From contig JABZIP010000002.1 of NCBI GenBank assembly GCA_015258265.1, positions 1-64,000 on the forward strand: a DNA stretch of 64,000 nt. Direction: 5' to 3'. Of the stretch, positions 1 through 8,464 are shown one piece after another. Under the pieces are notes generated by a model. That model had not been told where the DNA came from. It was given only the letters and a program-made list of their open reading frames with translations, and made no database searches. The position numbers and the translations under genes were made by a program. Numbering within the stretch: position 1 is the first letter of the stretch; each line of letters opens with the position of its first letter. The stretch is from Clostridiales bacterium. GTDB lineage: Bacteria; Bacillota; Clostridia; Peptostreptococcales; Anaerovoracaceae.

Positions 1-2
1 AG

Positions 3-548
3 ATTAAAAATGACAAGGAATTTTTACTTAAAGCTATCGAAGTAAATCCTGATTGCGAAGAACTTGCAGAAAGCTATCTAAGAAAGAATACGCCCCAAAA
101 ACTACAAAAAGGCGATATTATAGAAACGGCATTAGGAAAAAAAACGACGGTATTAGATGTGGAGAACGACACCGCAGTGCTTTTTTCAGGGAAACAGTTT
201 GTGATTGCTTCCGGAATAAAAAGTAGTGAAGTAAACGGACTGTTTGAATGGTCAAGCGGACAATATGCAGACAATTTAGCGGATATTGCAAATATTAAAA
301 ATAAAGATTTTGCTACTATGAAAGAAACGATTAACACTCTATCCGATATGTATCATAGAGATTTTGTTAAAAGCGTTGTTTCGACTGAAACAGGACTCGA
401 TGATAATGAAGCTCTTGATAATTTGTATGATATTTATATATCTTCTGATAATATGAGGCTTGTAAGCGATGAAATCTATGATTTAGCTAAAAATATGAAA
501 GAGTTGAGCAATTTGAATGAAAGGTGTTATATGAAAATAGAAATATGA
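3..548 (+). CDS. C-terminal part of an unrecognised element protein (5' end outside window)
   Basis: The frame is open from the first bases of the window, so this is the last 181 residues of a longer protein. The visible part has a beta-rich stretch around residues 38-75 and then an acidic helical tail. It resembles in style the large polyvalent or antirestriction-type proteins carried by conjugative elements of Firmicutes, but I do not recognise a named domain and assign no function. Its stop overlaps the start of the prepilin peptidase gene by an ATGA junction, so the two are translationally coupled and probably one operon. Confidence 0.7.
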   Translation: MKNDKEFLLKAIEVNPDCEELAESYLRKNTPQKLQKGDIIETALGKKTTVLDVENDTAVLFSGKQFVIASGIKSSEVNGLFEWSSGQYADNLADIANIKNKDFATMKETINTLSDMYHRDFVKSVVSTETGLDDNEALDNLYDIYISSDNMRLVSDEIYDLAKNMKELSNLNERCYMKIEI

Positions 549-985
549 TAAATGATGTAGTAGTTATAAATATGCTCGTAGGTATATATTTGACATATAT
601 GGGCATAAAGGATTTAAGGTATGGAAAAGTAGATAATGAAATTACTATTGTGTTCATAGCTCTTTGCTCATTAAAATTTTTCTTTGTAGGAGATTTTTCT
701 ATTTATACAATAAGTTATAAATTATTTACTATATTGAGTTTGCTTGCTTTTTATTATATAAGCAAGGGCAAAGTAGGTGGTGCAGACATTAAGATACTAA
801 TAGGGCTTGCAATAGCTCTTAATGTATATCAGATTGTATCTTTAATATTGCTAACAGGGATAGCCGCACTATTGTTTGTGGGAGCAAGCTCAGTAGTTAG
901 AAGAAAAATTACAACTAATGTAAAATTAGTGCCATTTATGGCGATTGGATATTTAGTATTGTTGACAGGATATTTGTTTTTTTAA
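545..985 (+). CDS. Type IV prepilin peptidase (A24 family, TadV/CpaA-like)
   Basis: A 146-residue polytopic membrane protein with about five hydrophobic segments. It has the two aspartate motifs of A24 peptidases: an IKDLRYGK block near residue 20, matching the first catalytic Asp region, and a GGADIK block near residue 79, matching the GxGD motif. These enzymes cut the leader of type IVb prepilins on the cytoplasmic side of the membrane. The short form without a methylase domain fits Tad-type peptidases. The start is the ATG at 545, which overlaps the upstream stop; a longer frame from 524 is less likely. Its substrates are probably the Flp-like and TadE/F-like proteins encoded at 27.2-28.4 kb in the same element. 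Confidence 0.85.
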   Translation: MINDVVVINMLVGIYLTYMGIKDLRYGKVDNEITIVFIALCSLKFFFVGDFSIYTISYKLFTILSLLAFYYISKGKVGGADIKILIGLAIALNVYQIVSLILLTGIAALLFVGASSVVRRKITTNVKLVPFMAIGYLVLLTGYLFF

Positions 986-1003
986 GTAAAAAAGGAGAAA
1001 AAA

Positions 1004-1789
1004 ATGAAAATAATTTCAGTAGCAAATCAAAAAGGCGGAGTTGGAAAGACAACTACCGCATATAATTTGGCGAAAATATTTGCAAGTAAAGGAAAAAATG
1101 TGCTTCTGATAGATTTAGATCCACAGGCAAGTTTAACTGAAGCACTTGGTGTTGACAAACAAGAAAAAGAACTTGCTGATTTAATTAAAGCAAGAGCTGA
1201 AAGACAAAAAGAAGAACTAAAAATAGATATGTTTGTAACGCTAGATGAAAAGTTAAGATTGCTTCCAGCTTCTCTTAGCTTGAGCGCAGCAGAGCTTAAT
1301 TTAAGCTATGCAACGAATAGAGAATTTATTTTAGAAAAGATTTTGCGACCTTTGCGCAATGACAATATGTTTGATTTTGTAATAATAGATTGTGCTCCCA
1401 CAATGAGCATGATCACAGTTAATGCGCTTTGCGCAAGTGATTTTGTGCTAGTGCCTGTAAAAGCGCAAAAGCTCGATGCTAACGGTTACAAAAATTTTGT
1501 TCAGAATATTGAGTTTGTCAAAGAAGAGCTAAACAGCGAGCTTCAAATATTAGGTGCTTTCATTACCTTTTATCGAGGAAGTACTAATTTGTCTAAAGAA
1601 GTAAAAGAGGAAATAGGACAATATGGCAAAAGTAATAATATCCATATTTTCGATGCATCTATTGATGAAATCACAAAAGTTGCGGAGAGTATGGCGAGCG
1701 GAAAGAGCATTAAGGAATTTTGCAAGGACAGCAAGGCGGTAAATCAATATGAAAGCCTTGCAAATGAAGTGCTTGCAATGATTTCATGA
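1004..1789 (+). CDS. parA: ParA/Soj-family partition ATPase
   Basis: A 261-residue ParA-type ATPase. The deviant Walker A KGGVGKTT lies at residues 10-17 with the signature lysine, Walker A' DLDP at 37-40, and a VIIDCAP Walker B-type block near 125. Such proteins segregate plasmids and integrative elements together with a ParB partner and a centromere. The likely partner is the ParB-like protein at 6878-8455, about 5 kb away rather than adjacent, with unrelated genes between them. An AAGGAG ribosome binding site sits 7 bases before the ATG. There is no N-terminal HTH, so it resembles Soj/type Ib ParA. Confidence 0.9.
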   Translation: MKIISVANQKGGVGKTTTAYNLAKIFASKGKNVLLIDLDPQASLTEALGVDKQEKELADLIKARAERQKEELKIDMFVTLDEKLRLLPASLSLSAAELNLSYATNREFILEKILRPLRNDNMFDFVIIDCAPTMSMITVNALCASDFVLVPVKAQKLDANGYKNFVQNIEFVKEELNSELQILGAFITFYRGSTNLSKEVKEEIGQYGKSNNIHIFDASIDEITKVAESMASGKSIKEFCKDSKAVNQYESLANEVLAMIS

Positions 1790-1803
1790 TATCGCAATAA
1801 CCG

Positions 1804-1832
1804 TTGACATTTATGATTTTAAGTTTTATACT
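1804..1832 (+). promoter_or_regulatory. Sigma-A promoter before the VapD-like pair
   Basis: TTGACA at 1804-1809 and TATACT at 1827-1832 are separated by exactly 17 bases. It lies just after parA and about 45 bases before the first gene of the VapD-like pair, giving that pair its own promoter. Confidence 0.75.
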
Positions 1833-1878
1833 TAAATGAGAAAACAGCTTAAAGATATTGAAATAAGTGAGGTTTGAT

Positions 1879-2259
1879 ATGGAGTTTGCAATTACAAGAA
1901 ATATAAATGGGCAAGATGTAAGTTTTCAGCTTACGGATGATGAAATTGAAAAGCTGATCGATGCGCTCGATGAAGAAGAAGCAAAGCGTGAATACGATTT
2001 TGAGGTTGTATTTGAGCTTAAAGATGATTTGACTAAAGAAGAAAGAGAGCTTGCTGAAGCGCAAATAAAAAAATGTATGAATAGGCACGATATAGTGCAA
2101 ATTAGAGAAAAAACCTATGCTAACAGGTATGGCAAAAAAGACTCTGATGATTTTGGAAAAACGGCATTTTTCTATTTTGATTTAGAAGATATAAAGCAAT
2201 ATTTTAAGAAACTTGAACTGTTTGATTTTTGGACAGGAGGTCATGAAGTTGCCGTATAA
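1879..2259 (+). CDS. Unrecognised acidic protein, possible partner of the VapD-like protein
   Basis: A 126-residue soluble acidic protein with no signal peptide. It begins with a beta-type segment, then helices rich in Glu and Asp (residues 18-65), and a C-terminal Phe/Tyr-rich part. The ATG at 1879 is chosen because a GAGG lies 7 bases upstream; a GTG at 1867 would add four residues. It has its own sigma-A promoter, and its last 17 bases overlap the start of the VapD-like gene, so the two are co-translated. Order, overlap and acidity fit an antitoxin or regulatory partner, but I know of no family for it and this role is inference. Confidence 0.65.
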   Translation: MEFAITRNINGQDVSFQLTDDEIEKLIDALDEEEAKREYDFEVVFELKDDLTKEERELAEAQIKKCMNRHDIVQIREKTYANRYGKKDSDDFGKTAFFYFDLEDIKQYFKKLELFDFWTGGHEVAV

Positions 2260-2647
2260 GAAAAAAGAAGTTGATGGATCAGTAGTGTCTTTTGATTTAG
2301 ATACTGAAAAACTCAAGATATATTATTCAAAGACATCTCCTCAAGGAGCATATGAAGTGATAAAAAAGTATTTAATTAAAAACGGTTTTGAACATCAAAA
2401 AGATAGTGATTATTTGCACCTTGATATGAACATTACTAAAGCAGCGAGATTGATAAAAAAATTTGCAAAGGAAAACAAATGGTTTCCGCTTTGTGTAAAC
2501 AAGGTTAATGTTGTACCGAATGTTAAGACAAGAGATTTGCTGCCTGAAATAAGCAGATGTTTAGATGTAGATTATCAGAGGCAAAAAGAAGACGAACTTT
2601 TGCAGGAAGAAAAAGTTGAATACAAGCCTTTTAAAAGAGAAATGTAA
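2243..2647 (+). CDS. VapD-like (Cas2-fold) protein, putative endoribonuclease
   Basis: A 134-residue protein whose residues 14-105 follow the layout of VapD: an SFDLDTEKL strand-helix start with the acidic residue expected at the active site, a long helix, a YLHLDM strand, and a WFPLCV block matching the conserved WFPxxV of VapD. VapD of Haemophilus and Helicobacter is a ribonuclease related in fold to Cas2. A charged tail of about 30 residues is extra. AGGAGG at 2235-2240 is only two bases before the ATG at 2243; a TTG at 2249 has better spacing, so the start is uncertain. It overlaps an upstream gene, giving a toxin-antitoxin-like pair. Confidence 0.65.
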   Translation: MKLPYKKKEVDGSVVSFDLDTEKLKIYYSKTSPQGAYEVIKKYLIKNGFEHQKDSDYLHLDMNITKAARLIKKFAKENKWFPLCVNKVNVVPNVKTRDLLPEISRCLDVDYQRQKEDELLQEEKVEYKPFKREM

Positions 2648-2679
2648 AAGGACCTGCGCAAAAGAAAAAATATGGTTTA

Positions 2680-2710
2680 AAGAATGGTAAATGCGCCGTT
2701 CTTTTTTATT
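2680..2710 (+). terminator. Rho-independent terminator after the VapD-like gene
   Basis: An 8-bp stem (2680-2687 with 2696-2703, one G-U pair) around an 8-base loop is followed by a T-rich run. Confidence 0.6.
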
Positions 2711-2731
2711 TTGAGAAAGGAGTTAAAAAGT

Positions 2732-2809
2732 ATGGATATAGCATATTTTGTAATAAGAATAATAATAGGAGCTTTAATAATATTTACATATCATAAATTC
2801 AAGTTATAG
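2732..2809 (+). CDS. 25-residue single-span membrane peptide
   Basis: A very short frame with a good GAAAGGAG site 9 bases upstream. It encodes 25 residues: an acidic start, a central run of Ile, Val, Leu and Ala long enough to cross the membrane once, and a basic end with His and two Lys. The stop codon abuts the ATG of the YopX-like gene with no gap. The ribosome binding site and the coupling argue that it is real. The role is unknown; leader peptide, small membrane regulator and chance frame are all possible. Confidence 0.45.
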   Translation: MDIAYFVIRIIIGALIIFTYHKFKL

Positions 2810-3103
2810 ATGATAAAATATAAAAATATGCGAAAAAGTACCGGTAAATTTGATATATCAGGGCAAGAAGTGTTTGAAGGAGATGTAATAGAAAGCCATT
2901 TAGGCGGACAAATATTAGAAAAAGAATTGATTGTTAAGTATGGCACATATCAAGCATATTGTCCATGTGATGAATGTTATATGGACAGCGTAGGATTTTA
3001 TGTATCTTCAGACGGACTTCCGGATATGCCGATAGGACCGCTTGAAGATTATGCCAAAGTTGTTGGAAATGTATTCGATAAAAAAGAAAGGAAAACAAAA
3101 TGA
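2810..3103 (+). CDS. YopX-family protein
   Basis: A 97-residue protein with the YopX pattern: a GKFDISGQEVFEGDVIE block near residues 14-30, which matches the tG-x-D-x-G-x-eIyeGDiv hallmark, and a C-terminal VVGNVFDK block (about 83-91) matching the vIGNiye ending. YopX proteins are small beta-barrel-like proteins frequent in phages and mobile elements of Firmicutes, of unknown function. Four Cys residues in the middle (near 47-55) are unusual and could bind a metal. It is coupled to the preceding peptide and overlaps the next gene by ATGA. Confidence 0.75.
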   Translation: MIKYKNMRKSTGKFDISGQEVFEGDVIESHLGGQILEKELIVKYGTYQAYCPCDECYMDSVGFYVSSDGLPDMPIGPLEDYAKVVGNVFDKKERKTK

Positions 3104-3411
3104 AAGAGCAATTTGTAGAAAGTGCGGCGGCTTGGTTTCTGCTTGGTTTAGCATTAGGGATTTGTATTGCATTTTTCTTTAATATTATTTTAAGTTTTAA
3201 AAATGGCGAAATAAATGATTTGAAAAAACAAATTTCTATCGAAACTGCTAAGGCAGAAGCATATAAATTTAAAGATTTTGAAATGAGGAATCTTGAGGGT
3301 GAGAATGAAAATCTTAAAAAGGAACTTGTTCAAAAAGAAAAAGAATTGCAAGATTTGAAACTTAAAGAAAAATCTCATAAAGAAACATTTGAAAAACTTT
3401 CAAAATTTTAA
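3100..3411 (+). CDS. Membrane-anchored coiled-coil protein, unknown
   Basis: A 103-residue protein with one transmembrane helix at about residues 8-31 and then a charged heptad-like region (38-100) rich in Lys, Glu and Leu, predicted to be a coiled coil. The build resembles phage or plasmid spanin, holin-associated or septum-like small proteins, but nothing specific is recognisable. It overlaps the YopX-like gene by four bases (ATGA) and closes this small operon; the next gene has its own promoter. Confidence 0.6.
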   Translation: MKEQFVESAAAWFLLGLALGICIAFFFNIILSFKNGEINDLKKQISIETAKAEAYKFKDFEMRNLEGENENLKKELVQKEKELQDLKLKEKSHKETFEKLSKF

Positions 3412-3430
3412 TAAAAACTTTTAAAAAACC

Positions 3431-3459
3431 TTGAAATTTACGCAAGTTTGTGGTACAAT
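3431..3459 (+). promoter_or_regulatory. Sigma-A promoter before the SLH protein gene
   Basis: TTGAAA at 3431-3436 and TACAAT at 3454-3459 with a 17-base spacer. The transcript would start near 3466, leaving a leader of about 60 bases before the SLH gene. Confidence 0.65.
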
Positions 3460-3527
3460 ATACTTAGAAAAATGTATCTTAAATAAGCGTAAAAAAATAT
3501 ATAAAAAACTCATAGGAGGAAAGAAAA

Positions 3528-4589
3528 ATGAAAAAATTAGTAGTACTAAGTCTGATTGCAAGTTTGGCACTTACAAACTTTGTATATGCAGACAAACCGG
3601 CAGATAAATTCACAGATGTCGGAGTAACGCACTGGGCATATAACACTATAAACGAGCTTGCAGGAAAAGGTATCATAACAGGCTATCCCGACAGCACATT
3701 TAAACCTAGTGGTACTATAACAACGGCGGAATTTTTAAAAATTGTCGCTTCACTTGACGGAAAAGAAATTAAAAAGACAGGAAACCACTGGGCAAGCGGG
3801 TACATAGACTACGCAAAAGAAAAAGGATATTTTCCTGACGGTATGTTTAGCGAAGCGGATTTCGATAAACCAATAACTCGTGAAAAAATGGCTGTAGTTA
3901 TGGCAATCGTTGCAGGCAAAAAAGATAGCGAAGCTGAAAATGCTAAAGTAACCGCAGAAAACAAAAAGAAACTCGAAACGGCTGTAAAAGACTATAGCAG
4001 CATCTGCAATTATTGCAAAGATAACATTTCAAAAGCTATGCTAAAAGGAATAATAACAGGATATCCTGACGGCACATTTAAGCCTCAAAATACGGCAAAT
4101 CGTGCAGAAGCAAGCTCGATGATACTAAGGCTTATGAATCCTTCGGATAGAATACCGTTCGACCTACGAACTGAAAGCGAAAAGCTCGATGCGCATGTAA
4201 CTCAAAAAGGAGATATTCTATCTCTTAATTTACCTAAAAAAACCTTGAGTTTTTTGACTAATTCTAATGAAGCATATATAAAAAGAGTTGGATATACATA
4301 CAAAATGTTCGATGACCCAAGCATATTTCAGATGAAATACTCGAGAATTGATGAAATGGGCTATTACAGAGTATGGATGAAGATAAATGCGCCCGAGGTA
4401 TATCTGCTAGATAAAAACTTTAATATAATAGGTAATGGAATGGGACTTTATGGTGAACTTTCAGAGTGGGGATTTGATGCTGATAGCAAAGATACCAAAA
4501 GTCCGGCAAACCCTGAAGCGAAATACTTTGCGTGGGATACCAATGGCTATGTAGTCTATATAGTCCCTAATACGCTCTCTTACAAATAA
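3528..4589 (+). CDS. Secreted SLH-domain surface protein
   Basis: A 353-residue protein with a signal peptide (Lys-rich start, hydrophobic core, likely cut after VYA near residue 21). Three S-layer homology repeats follow: about 27-77 (with GIITGYPDSTFKP), a degenerate one about 85-132, and about 156-205 (again GIITGYPDGTFKP). SLH domains bind pyruvylated secondary cell-wall polymers, so the protein is likely anchored on the host envelope. The remaining 150 residues are unrecognised. It is preceded by AGGAGGA and its own promoter, and followed by another secreted protein. On a conjugative element it could serve adhesion, mating-pair stability or entry exclusion; this is inference. Confidence 0.85.
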   Translation: MKKLVVLSLIASLALTNFVYADKPADKFTDVGVTHWAYNTINELAGKGIITGYPDSTFKPSGTITTAEFLKIVASLDGKEIKKTGNHWASGYIDYAKEKGYFPDGMFSEADFDKPITREKMAVVMAIVAGKKDSEAENAKVTAENKKKLETAVKDYSSICNYCKDNISKAMLKGIITGYPDGTFKPQNTANRAEASSMILRLMNPSDRIPFDLRTESEKLDAHVTQKGDILSLNLPKKTLSFLTNSNEAYIKRVGYTYKMFDDPSIFQMKYSRIDEMGYYRVWMKINAPEVYLLDKNFNIIGNGMGLYGELSEWGFDADSKDTKSPANPEAKYFAWDTNGYVVYIVPNTLSYK

Positions 4590-4612
4590 AAATAGCAATG
4601 AGGTAAAAAGAT

Positions 4613-6001
4613 ATGAAAAGTAAATTTAAGACGCTCTTAGGAGCTGTTTTGAGCCTTATACTTGTATTCACAAGTATAGGGTTTTCTTTTGCGGAAGATG
4701 AAGTAAAAGTACCTGAAAAAAAATATCACTTAGACATCGGAGTTGTTTCTGTAATATACCAAAACGGAAAATGGGATATGGGCAGAGTGTATGGACAAAC
4801 GCTCAAAGTAAATCCCAAGCTGTCATTTAACGAAGATGTAAAGGTAACAAGAATATTAACACTTGATGAAGCTACGGCAGAAAATATACTGTGGGATAAA
4901 CTCACAAGCCATAATATAGTATCTACTCTTAAGGGAGAAGATACACAAGAGAAATATAAGTGGAATTTTGATCCGTCAGCATCGGCATCGATAACAAATG
5001 CAAAGATAATAAAAGCAGAGGGAAAAAATATCAGCTACAGCGTAGATGTACTACTTAAAGAAAAGAAAAAAGTAGTTGATATGATGAAGCTGTACGAAAA
5101 AAAATATCTCAGAAACGGCGATGCTTTTGCAAATGAAGTATACAAGTATTGGGGCGGAGAAGAAGGACTGAAAGCGGAAAATATGACGATGTATAATACC
5201 GTTCAGAGTATACGAAAAGGAAAAGTTCCGTCAGGAATTTTTTACTTGATATTCGTACCTACTATAGTTGAGTACGAAGTAGCGGTGCCGGACGAAAAAG
5301 ACGAAATAAATATTGTGCCGGAAGAAATCGAAAATCCATACGGAAGCTGTTCAGATAAAATATCTTGGACAGAAACGGAAAGCCATACCTATACTGTTAG
5401 AAAAACAAGGTCGGATGGCTCATCATATTCTGTAACTCGTACTTGTAATCATAAGTATACTTACGAAGCAAAACTTGCAACTATGGCAAGCCTAAAATCC
5501 GAAAAGCCTAACGGTGGAGCAACTCTTTTGAAATCGGGATACGGATTTTCAATAATACTCAATAATTCAATTACGGTAAAGCAAACAGATAATTCGGGCA
5601 GCTGCGGAAAATCAAGAACAAAAGCATATAAACAGACGGTAAGACCGCCTGCACTTGCGGAAGTTAGAACAAACTGGACAGTAAAAAATGCGAAGTTAAA
5701 TCAAGTGCAGCCTAAAACGGTAGCACTTGAAAAGTCTTCTGAAGAGGGACTTAAGTCGAGCTTTATTACGGCTCAGAATCCTGTGAGTCATCACAAAAAC
5801 AGACAAATCTATACAGATGTTGCGCTAAAGGGAACTGCAAAGAAGCCTATGAAGCATAAAATTACCGCATATACATATGGCGGAGGAGTTGGAAGCAAGC
5901 CTTTTTGTAAAAGCGTAGCACTGGAATTTACTATAAACGGGAATATGTATGAAGATGATGCCACAACCGACAGAACATATAACAGCACCAATAAAAAATA
6001 A
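4613..6001 (+). CDS. Secreted protein, unknown, with a Cys-rich middle
   Basis: A 462-residue protein with a clear signal peptide (cut probably after SFA near residue 27). The mature part is rich in Lys, Thr and Tyr, without transmembrane segments or a sortase motif. Paired Cys residues occur at about 247, 281, 328 and near 440, consistent with disulfides in an extracellular protein. It starts 23 bases after the SLH protein gene and is likely co-transcribed with it. I recognise no domain. The pairing suggests a two-component surface structure in which the SLH protein anchors this one; that is inference. Confidence 0.7.
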   Translation: MKSKFKTLLGAVLSLILVFTSIGFSFAEDEVKVPEKKYHLDIGVVSVIYQNGKWDMGRVYGQTLKVNPKLSFNEDVKVTRILTLDEATAENILWDKLTSHNIVSTLKGEDTQEKYKWNFDPSASASITNAKIIKAEGKNISYSVDVLLKEKKKVVDMMKLYEKKYLRNGDAFANEVYKYWGGEEGLKAENMTMYNTVQSIRKGKVPSGIFYLIFVPTIVEYEVAVPDEKDEINIVPEEIENPYGSCSDKISWTETESHTYTVRKTRSDGSSYSVTRTCNHKYTYEAKLATMASLKSEKPNGGATLLKSGYGFSIILNNSITVKQTDNSGSCGKSRTKAYKQTVRPPALAEVRTNWTVKNAKLNQVQPKTVALEKSSEEGLKSSFITAQNPVSHHKNRQIYTDVALKGTAKKPMKHKITAYTYGGGVGSKPFCKSVALEFTINGNMYEDDATTDRTYNSTNKK

Positions 6002-6046
6002 GCTCCCCCTGTTTTTTGAAATATATTAGCTAGTTATTAAGAAAAT

Positions 6047-6067
6047 GCGGAAAAGCCGACTTTCCGC
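6047..6067 (+). other. Short hairpin downstream of the secreted protein gene
   Basis: A 7-bp perfect stem (6047-6053 with 6061-6067) in the 127-base gap before the next gene. No T-run follows, so it may be an mRNA 3'-end stabiliser rather than a terminator. Confidence 0.35.
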
Positions 6068-6128
6068 CTAAATACGAAAATAACGCAAGTAGCGATAAAG
6101 AGATATATAAATTACAAGGAGATAGAAA

Positions 6129-6839
6129 ATGGTAAAGAAACTTTTATGTGAAATTTGTAAGGCGAAGACGATAGAAGATATATTATCTTATAAAAAGCAA
6201 ATATCAAGCATTTACAGTTCTTTAGTGGATGGGTTAATGGATAAATCTTTTTCTAAAACTAACTACGAAGATATTAAAATGCTTTATGATTTAAACAATC
6301 CTATGATGGCATATTTTGGACCATCATTTTATAAAAGGTGTGGAATACCTTTTTTTAAAAAATATAATAAAAGAACATTAGATATTATAGAACTAATCGT
6401 TTTGTTTTATAGTTTGCTAATATGCGAGTTTATAGAAACAGATGAAAGAGATTATTGGGAAGATGAAATTTTGCCAAATTTATTTTATGATAATGAGCGA
6501 CCTTTGTTTTTACAATTATGGAGCTGCTTTAGAGAGATTATAACTATTCAAAAAGACGAAAGGGAAATATTTATTTGGGATGAATTAGAATGCAGGGAAG
6601 TGTGGCTTTTTGATGAGCATTACGAAGAAATATTAAATTTGAGTTTAAACAAATATAAAAATAGCAGGTATTCTTGCATTATAAATGACATTTTAGGAAT
6701 TTATCAAATAAGGTTTACAGATATCAAATATATCTCAGAATATCAAAAAATATTTGTAGAAGTAGCATATCAATATTTACAAGCTATAACTTTGCCTGAA
6801 TATGAAAGCAACGCATTTTGCGATGAAGATATAATCTGA
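6129..6839 (+). CDS. Hypothetical protein (236 residues)
   Basis: A soluble protein rich in Tyr, Phe, Trp and Ile, mostly helical in appearance, with an EFIETDERDYWEDE block near 103-116 and a WDELECREVW block near 152-161. There is a CxxC at the N-terminus (LCEICK). No family is recognised. It has an AAGGAG site 6 bases before the ATG and lies 38 bases before the ParB-like gene, so the two probably share a transcript and it may work in element maintenance; this last point is inference only. Confidence 0.6.
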   Translation: MVKKLLCEICKAKTIEDILSYKKQISSIYSSLVDGLMDKSFSKTNYEDIKMLYDLNNPMMAYFGPSFYKRCGIPFFKKYNKRTLDIIELIVLFYSLLICEFIETDERDYWEDEILPNLFYDNERPLFLQLWSCFREIITIQKDEREIFIWDELECREVWLFDEHYEEILNLSLNKYKNSRYSCIINDILGIYQIRFTDIKYISEYQKIFVEVAYQYLQAITLPEYESNAFCDEDII

Positions 6840-6877
6840 AGAATAGTAAGAAAACTATTAGAAAAAGAGGAAAAAAC

Positions 6878-8455
6878 ATGAAATTATACGAAGTTGTAAA
6901 CACATGGCTAGATAGCGCTGTACCAAATCAAGCAACTGAGCTTTATGAGCAGCTTTATAAAGTGAAAGAGTTTAGCAAACACGATATAAAGGAAATTAAG
7001 CACTATTTCCCTTGCTATGAAAAATTTGCAACAAAAACGCTTGATGAACTTAAGAAAATGAATGCGGAGAACCCGTTTTCAGAAGATGAGCATATAGCAA
7101 GTGTTCTTTTTGTGAAAATAGATGAGGTTTTGAGTAGCGATAGTTTAAATGTCTTAACATGGGAAGAAAATTCTAAGTTAATACAAATTCTTATCGTAGA
7201 GCTTCTCGCAAGATTAGTATACAAACTCATGGGAGATGAAAGCAAAGCAAAAGCTGTTCGAGAAATTAAAGAAAGCGGAAAAAGAATAAATGAAAAAAGG
7301 AAAGAGAAAAAAGTGGGAGAAGTTGAAAAAGCAGGTGCTAAAAAGTCTAATATAGATGCAATGAAAAGCATAACGAAAGGAAAATTTAAAACAACAGATG
7401 ACGAAGTTATAACTATGGTAGAACTTGATGATTTATTAAATCTTCAGAGCTTTGTGCATCCATACGCAAAAAGCCTTGATAAAAACGATGAGGCAATTAA
7501 AGCTCTATCGGAAGATATAAAGAAAAATGGAGTAATATCCCCTATAATCGTTAGAAAACTTAAAGGAAACAGCTATTATGAAATTCTTTCGGGACATAGG
7601 AGGACGAAAGCAGCTAGACTCGCAGGACTTGATGAGATACCTGCGATTGTTAAAGAAAATATAGCGGACGACGAAGCTATATGTATCATAACAGATAATG
7701 AAAATCAGAGAAAAGATATACTGCCTAGTGAAAGAGCAAAAGCATATAAACTTAGAAAAGAAATTTTGGATGCCTCGATGAAATTAGCAAAAAACGAAAG
7801 TGCCGAAAATGCGGAAATTTCAACGGAAAACGAAGATGAAAATTCTCGTTGCACCGGGTGCAACGAAGAAAAAGAGGGATATGAGCGTTGGACAGATACC
7901 GAAGAGGGCAAACAAATGCTTGCAAGTTTGGGTGTAGAATATAGAGCTTTTTATAACTATATGAAACTAAATGACTTAACGGACGAGCTTCTTAATATGG
8001 TAGACGAAAAAGTTATTCCGATTAAGGTTGCCGTACAGTTAAGCAAGCTCGACAAGAGCATTCAGGAATTTATGGCTAGCTATTTACAAACGGAAAAGCT
8101 AAGCGAAAAAGAGGCAAATATTCTAGCCAAAGAGCAGCAAACCTTGATAGGTTATAAAAACGCAGGCAAGTTAGACATCTTAAGTGTAAAAAATCTAATC
8201 AAAGACAATTTAGAGCTTGAAGAGGCAGAAAGAGAAAAGCCGAAAAAAGCAAAAATAAATATGACAAAGATATTTGGCGAAATACGAAAAAAATGTAACG
8301 GCTTTAAAGGTGATGATAAAAAGAGATTTGAAAAAATCTCGGAAGAACGCTTTAGGGAAATTACAACTGAAGCTGTAATGAAAGCGATAGAAAAAGAGCT
8401 TGCTGAAATTGCAGAATTGGAAATAAGAGAAAGATATAAAACAGACGAATTATAA
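6878..8455 (+). CDS. parB: ParB/Spo0J-family partition protein with N-terminal extension
   Basis: A 525-residue protein. Residues about 185-280 form a ParB N-terminal (CTPase-type) domain with the box II-like motif GHRRTKAARLAG at 239-250; canonical ParB has GERR, here Glu is His. A region with NENQRKDILPSERAKAY follows (box III-like), then an HTH region near 340-400, and a charged, helical C-terminal end. The first 170 residues are extra and end in a Lys/Glu-rich linker. ParB binds a centromere and works with ParA (1004-1789 here). The segment at residues 305-335, with Glu/Asn repeats and a Cys pair, looks like an insertion. It heads the replication gene group. Confidence 0.85.
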   Translation: MKLYEVVNTWLDSAVPNQATELYEQLYKVKEFSKHDIKEIKHYFPCYEKFATKTLDELKKMNAENPFSEDEHIASVLFVKIDEVLSSDSLNVLTWEENSKLIQILIVELLARLVYKLMGDESKAKAVREIKESGKRINEKRKEKKVGEVEKAGAKKSNIDAMKSITKGKFKTTDDEVITMVELDDLLNLQSFVHPYAKSLDKNDEAIKALSEDIKKNGVISPIIVRKLKGNSYYEILSGHRRTKAARLAGLDEIPAIVKENIADDEAICIITDNENQRKDILPSERAKAYKLRKEILDASMKLAKNESAENAEISTENEDENSRCTGCNEEKEGYERWTDTEEGKQMLASLGVEYRAFYNYMKLNDLTDELLNMVDEKVIPIKVAVQLSKLDKSIQEFMASYLQTEKLSEKEANILAKEQQTLIGYKNAGKLDILSVKNLIKDNLELEEAEREKPKKAKINMTKIFGEIRKKCNGFKGDDKKRFEKISEERFREITTEAVMKAIEKELAEIAELEIRERYKTDEL

Positions 8456-8464
8456 AAAATAAGG

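Noticed and set aside
2243..2647. Cas2 of a CRISPR system
   Set aside because: The fold family is shared, but the WFPxxV pattern is of VapD type, there is no Cas1, and no repeat array occurs anywhere in the window.
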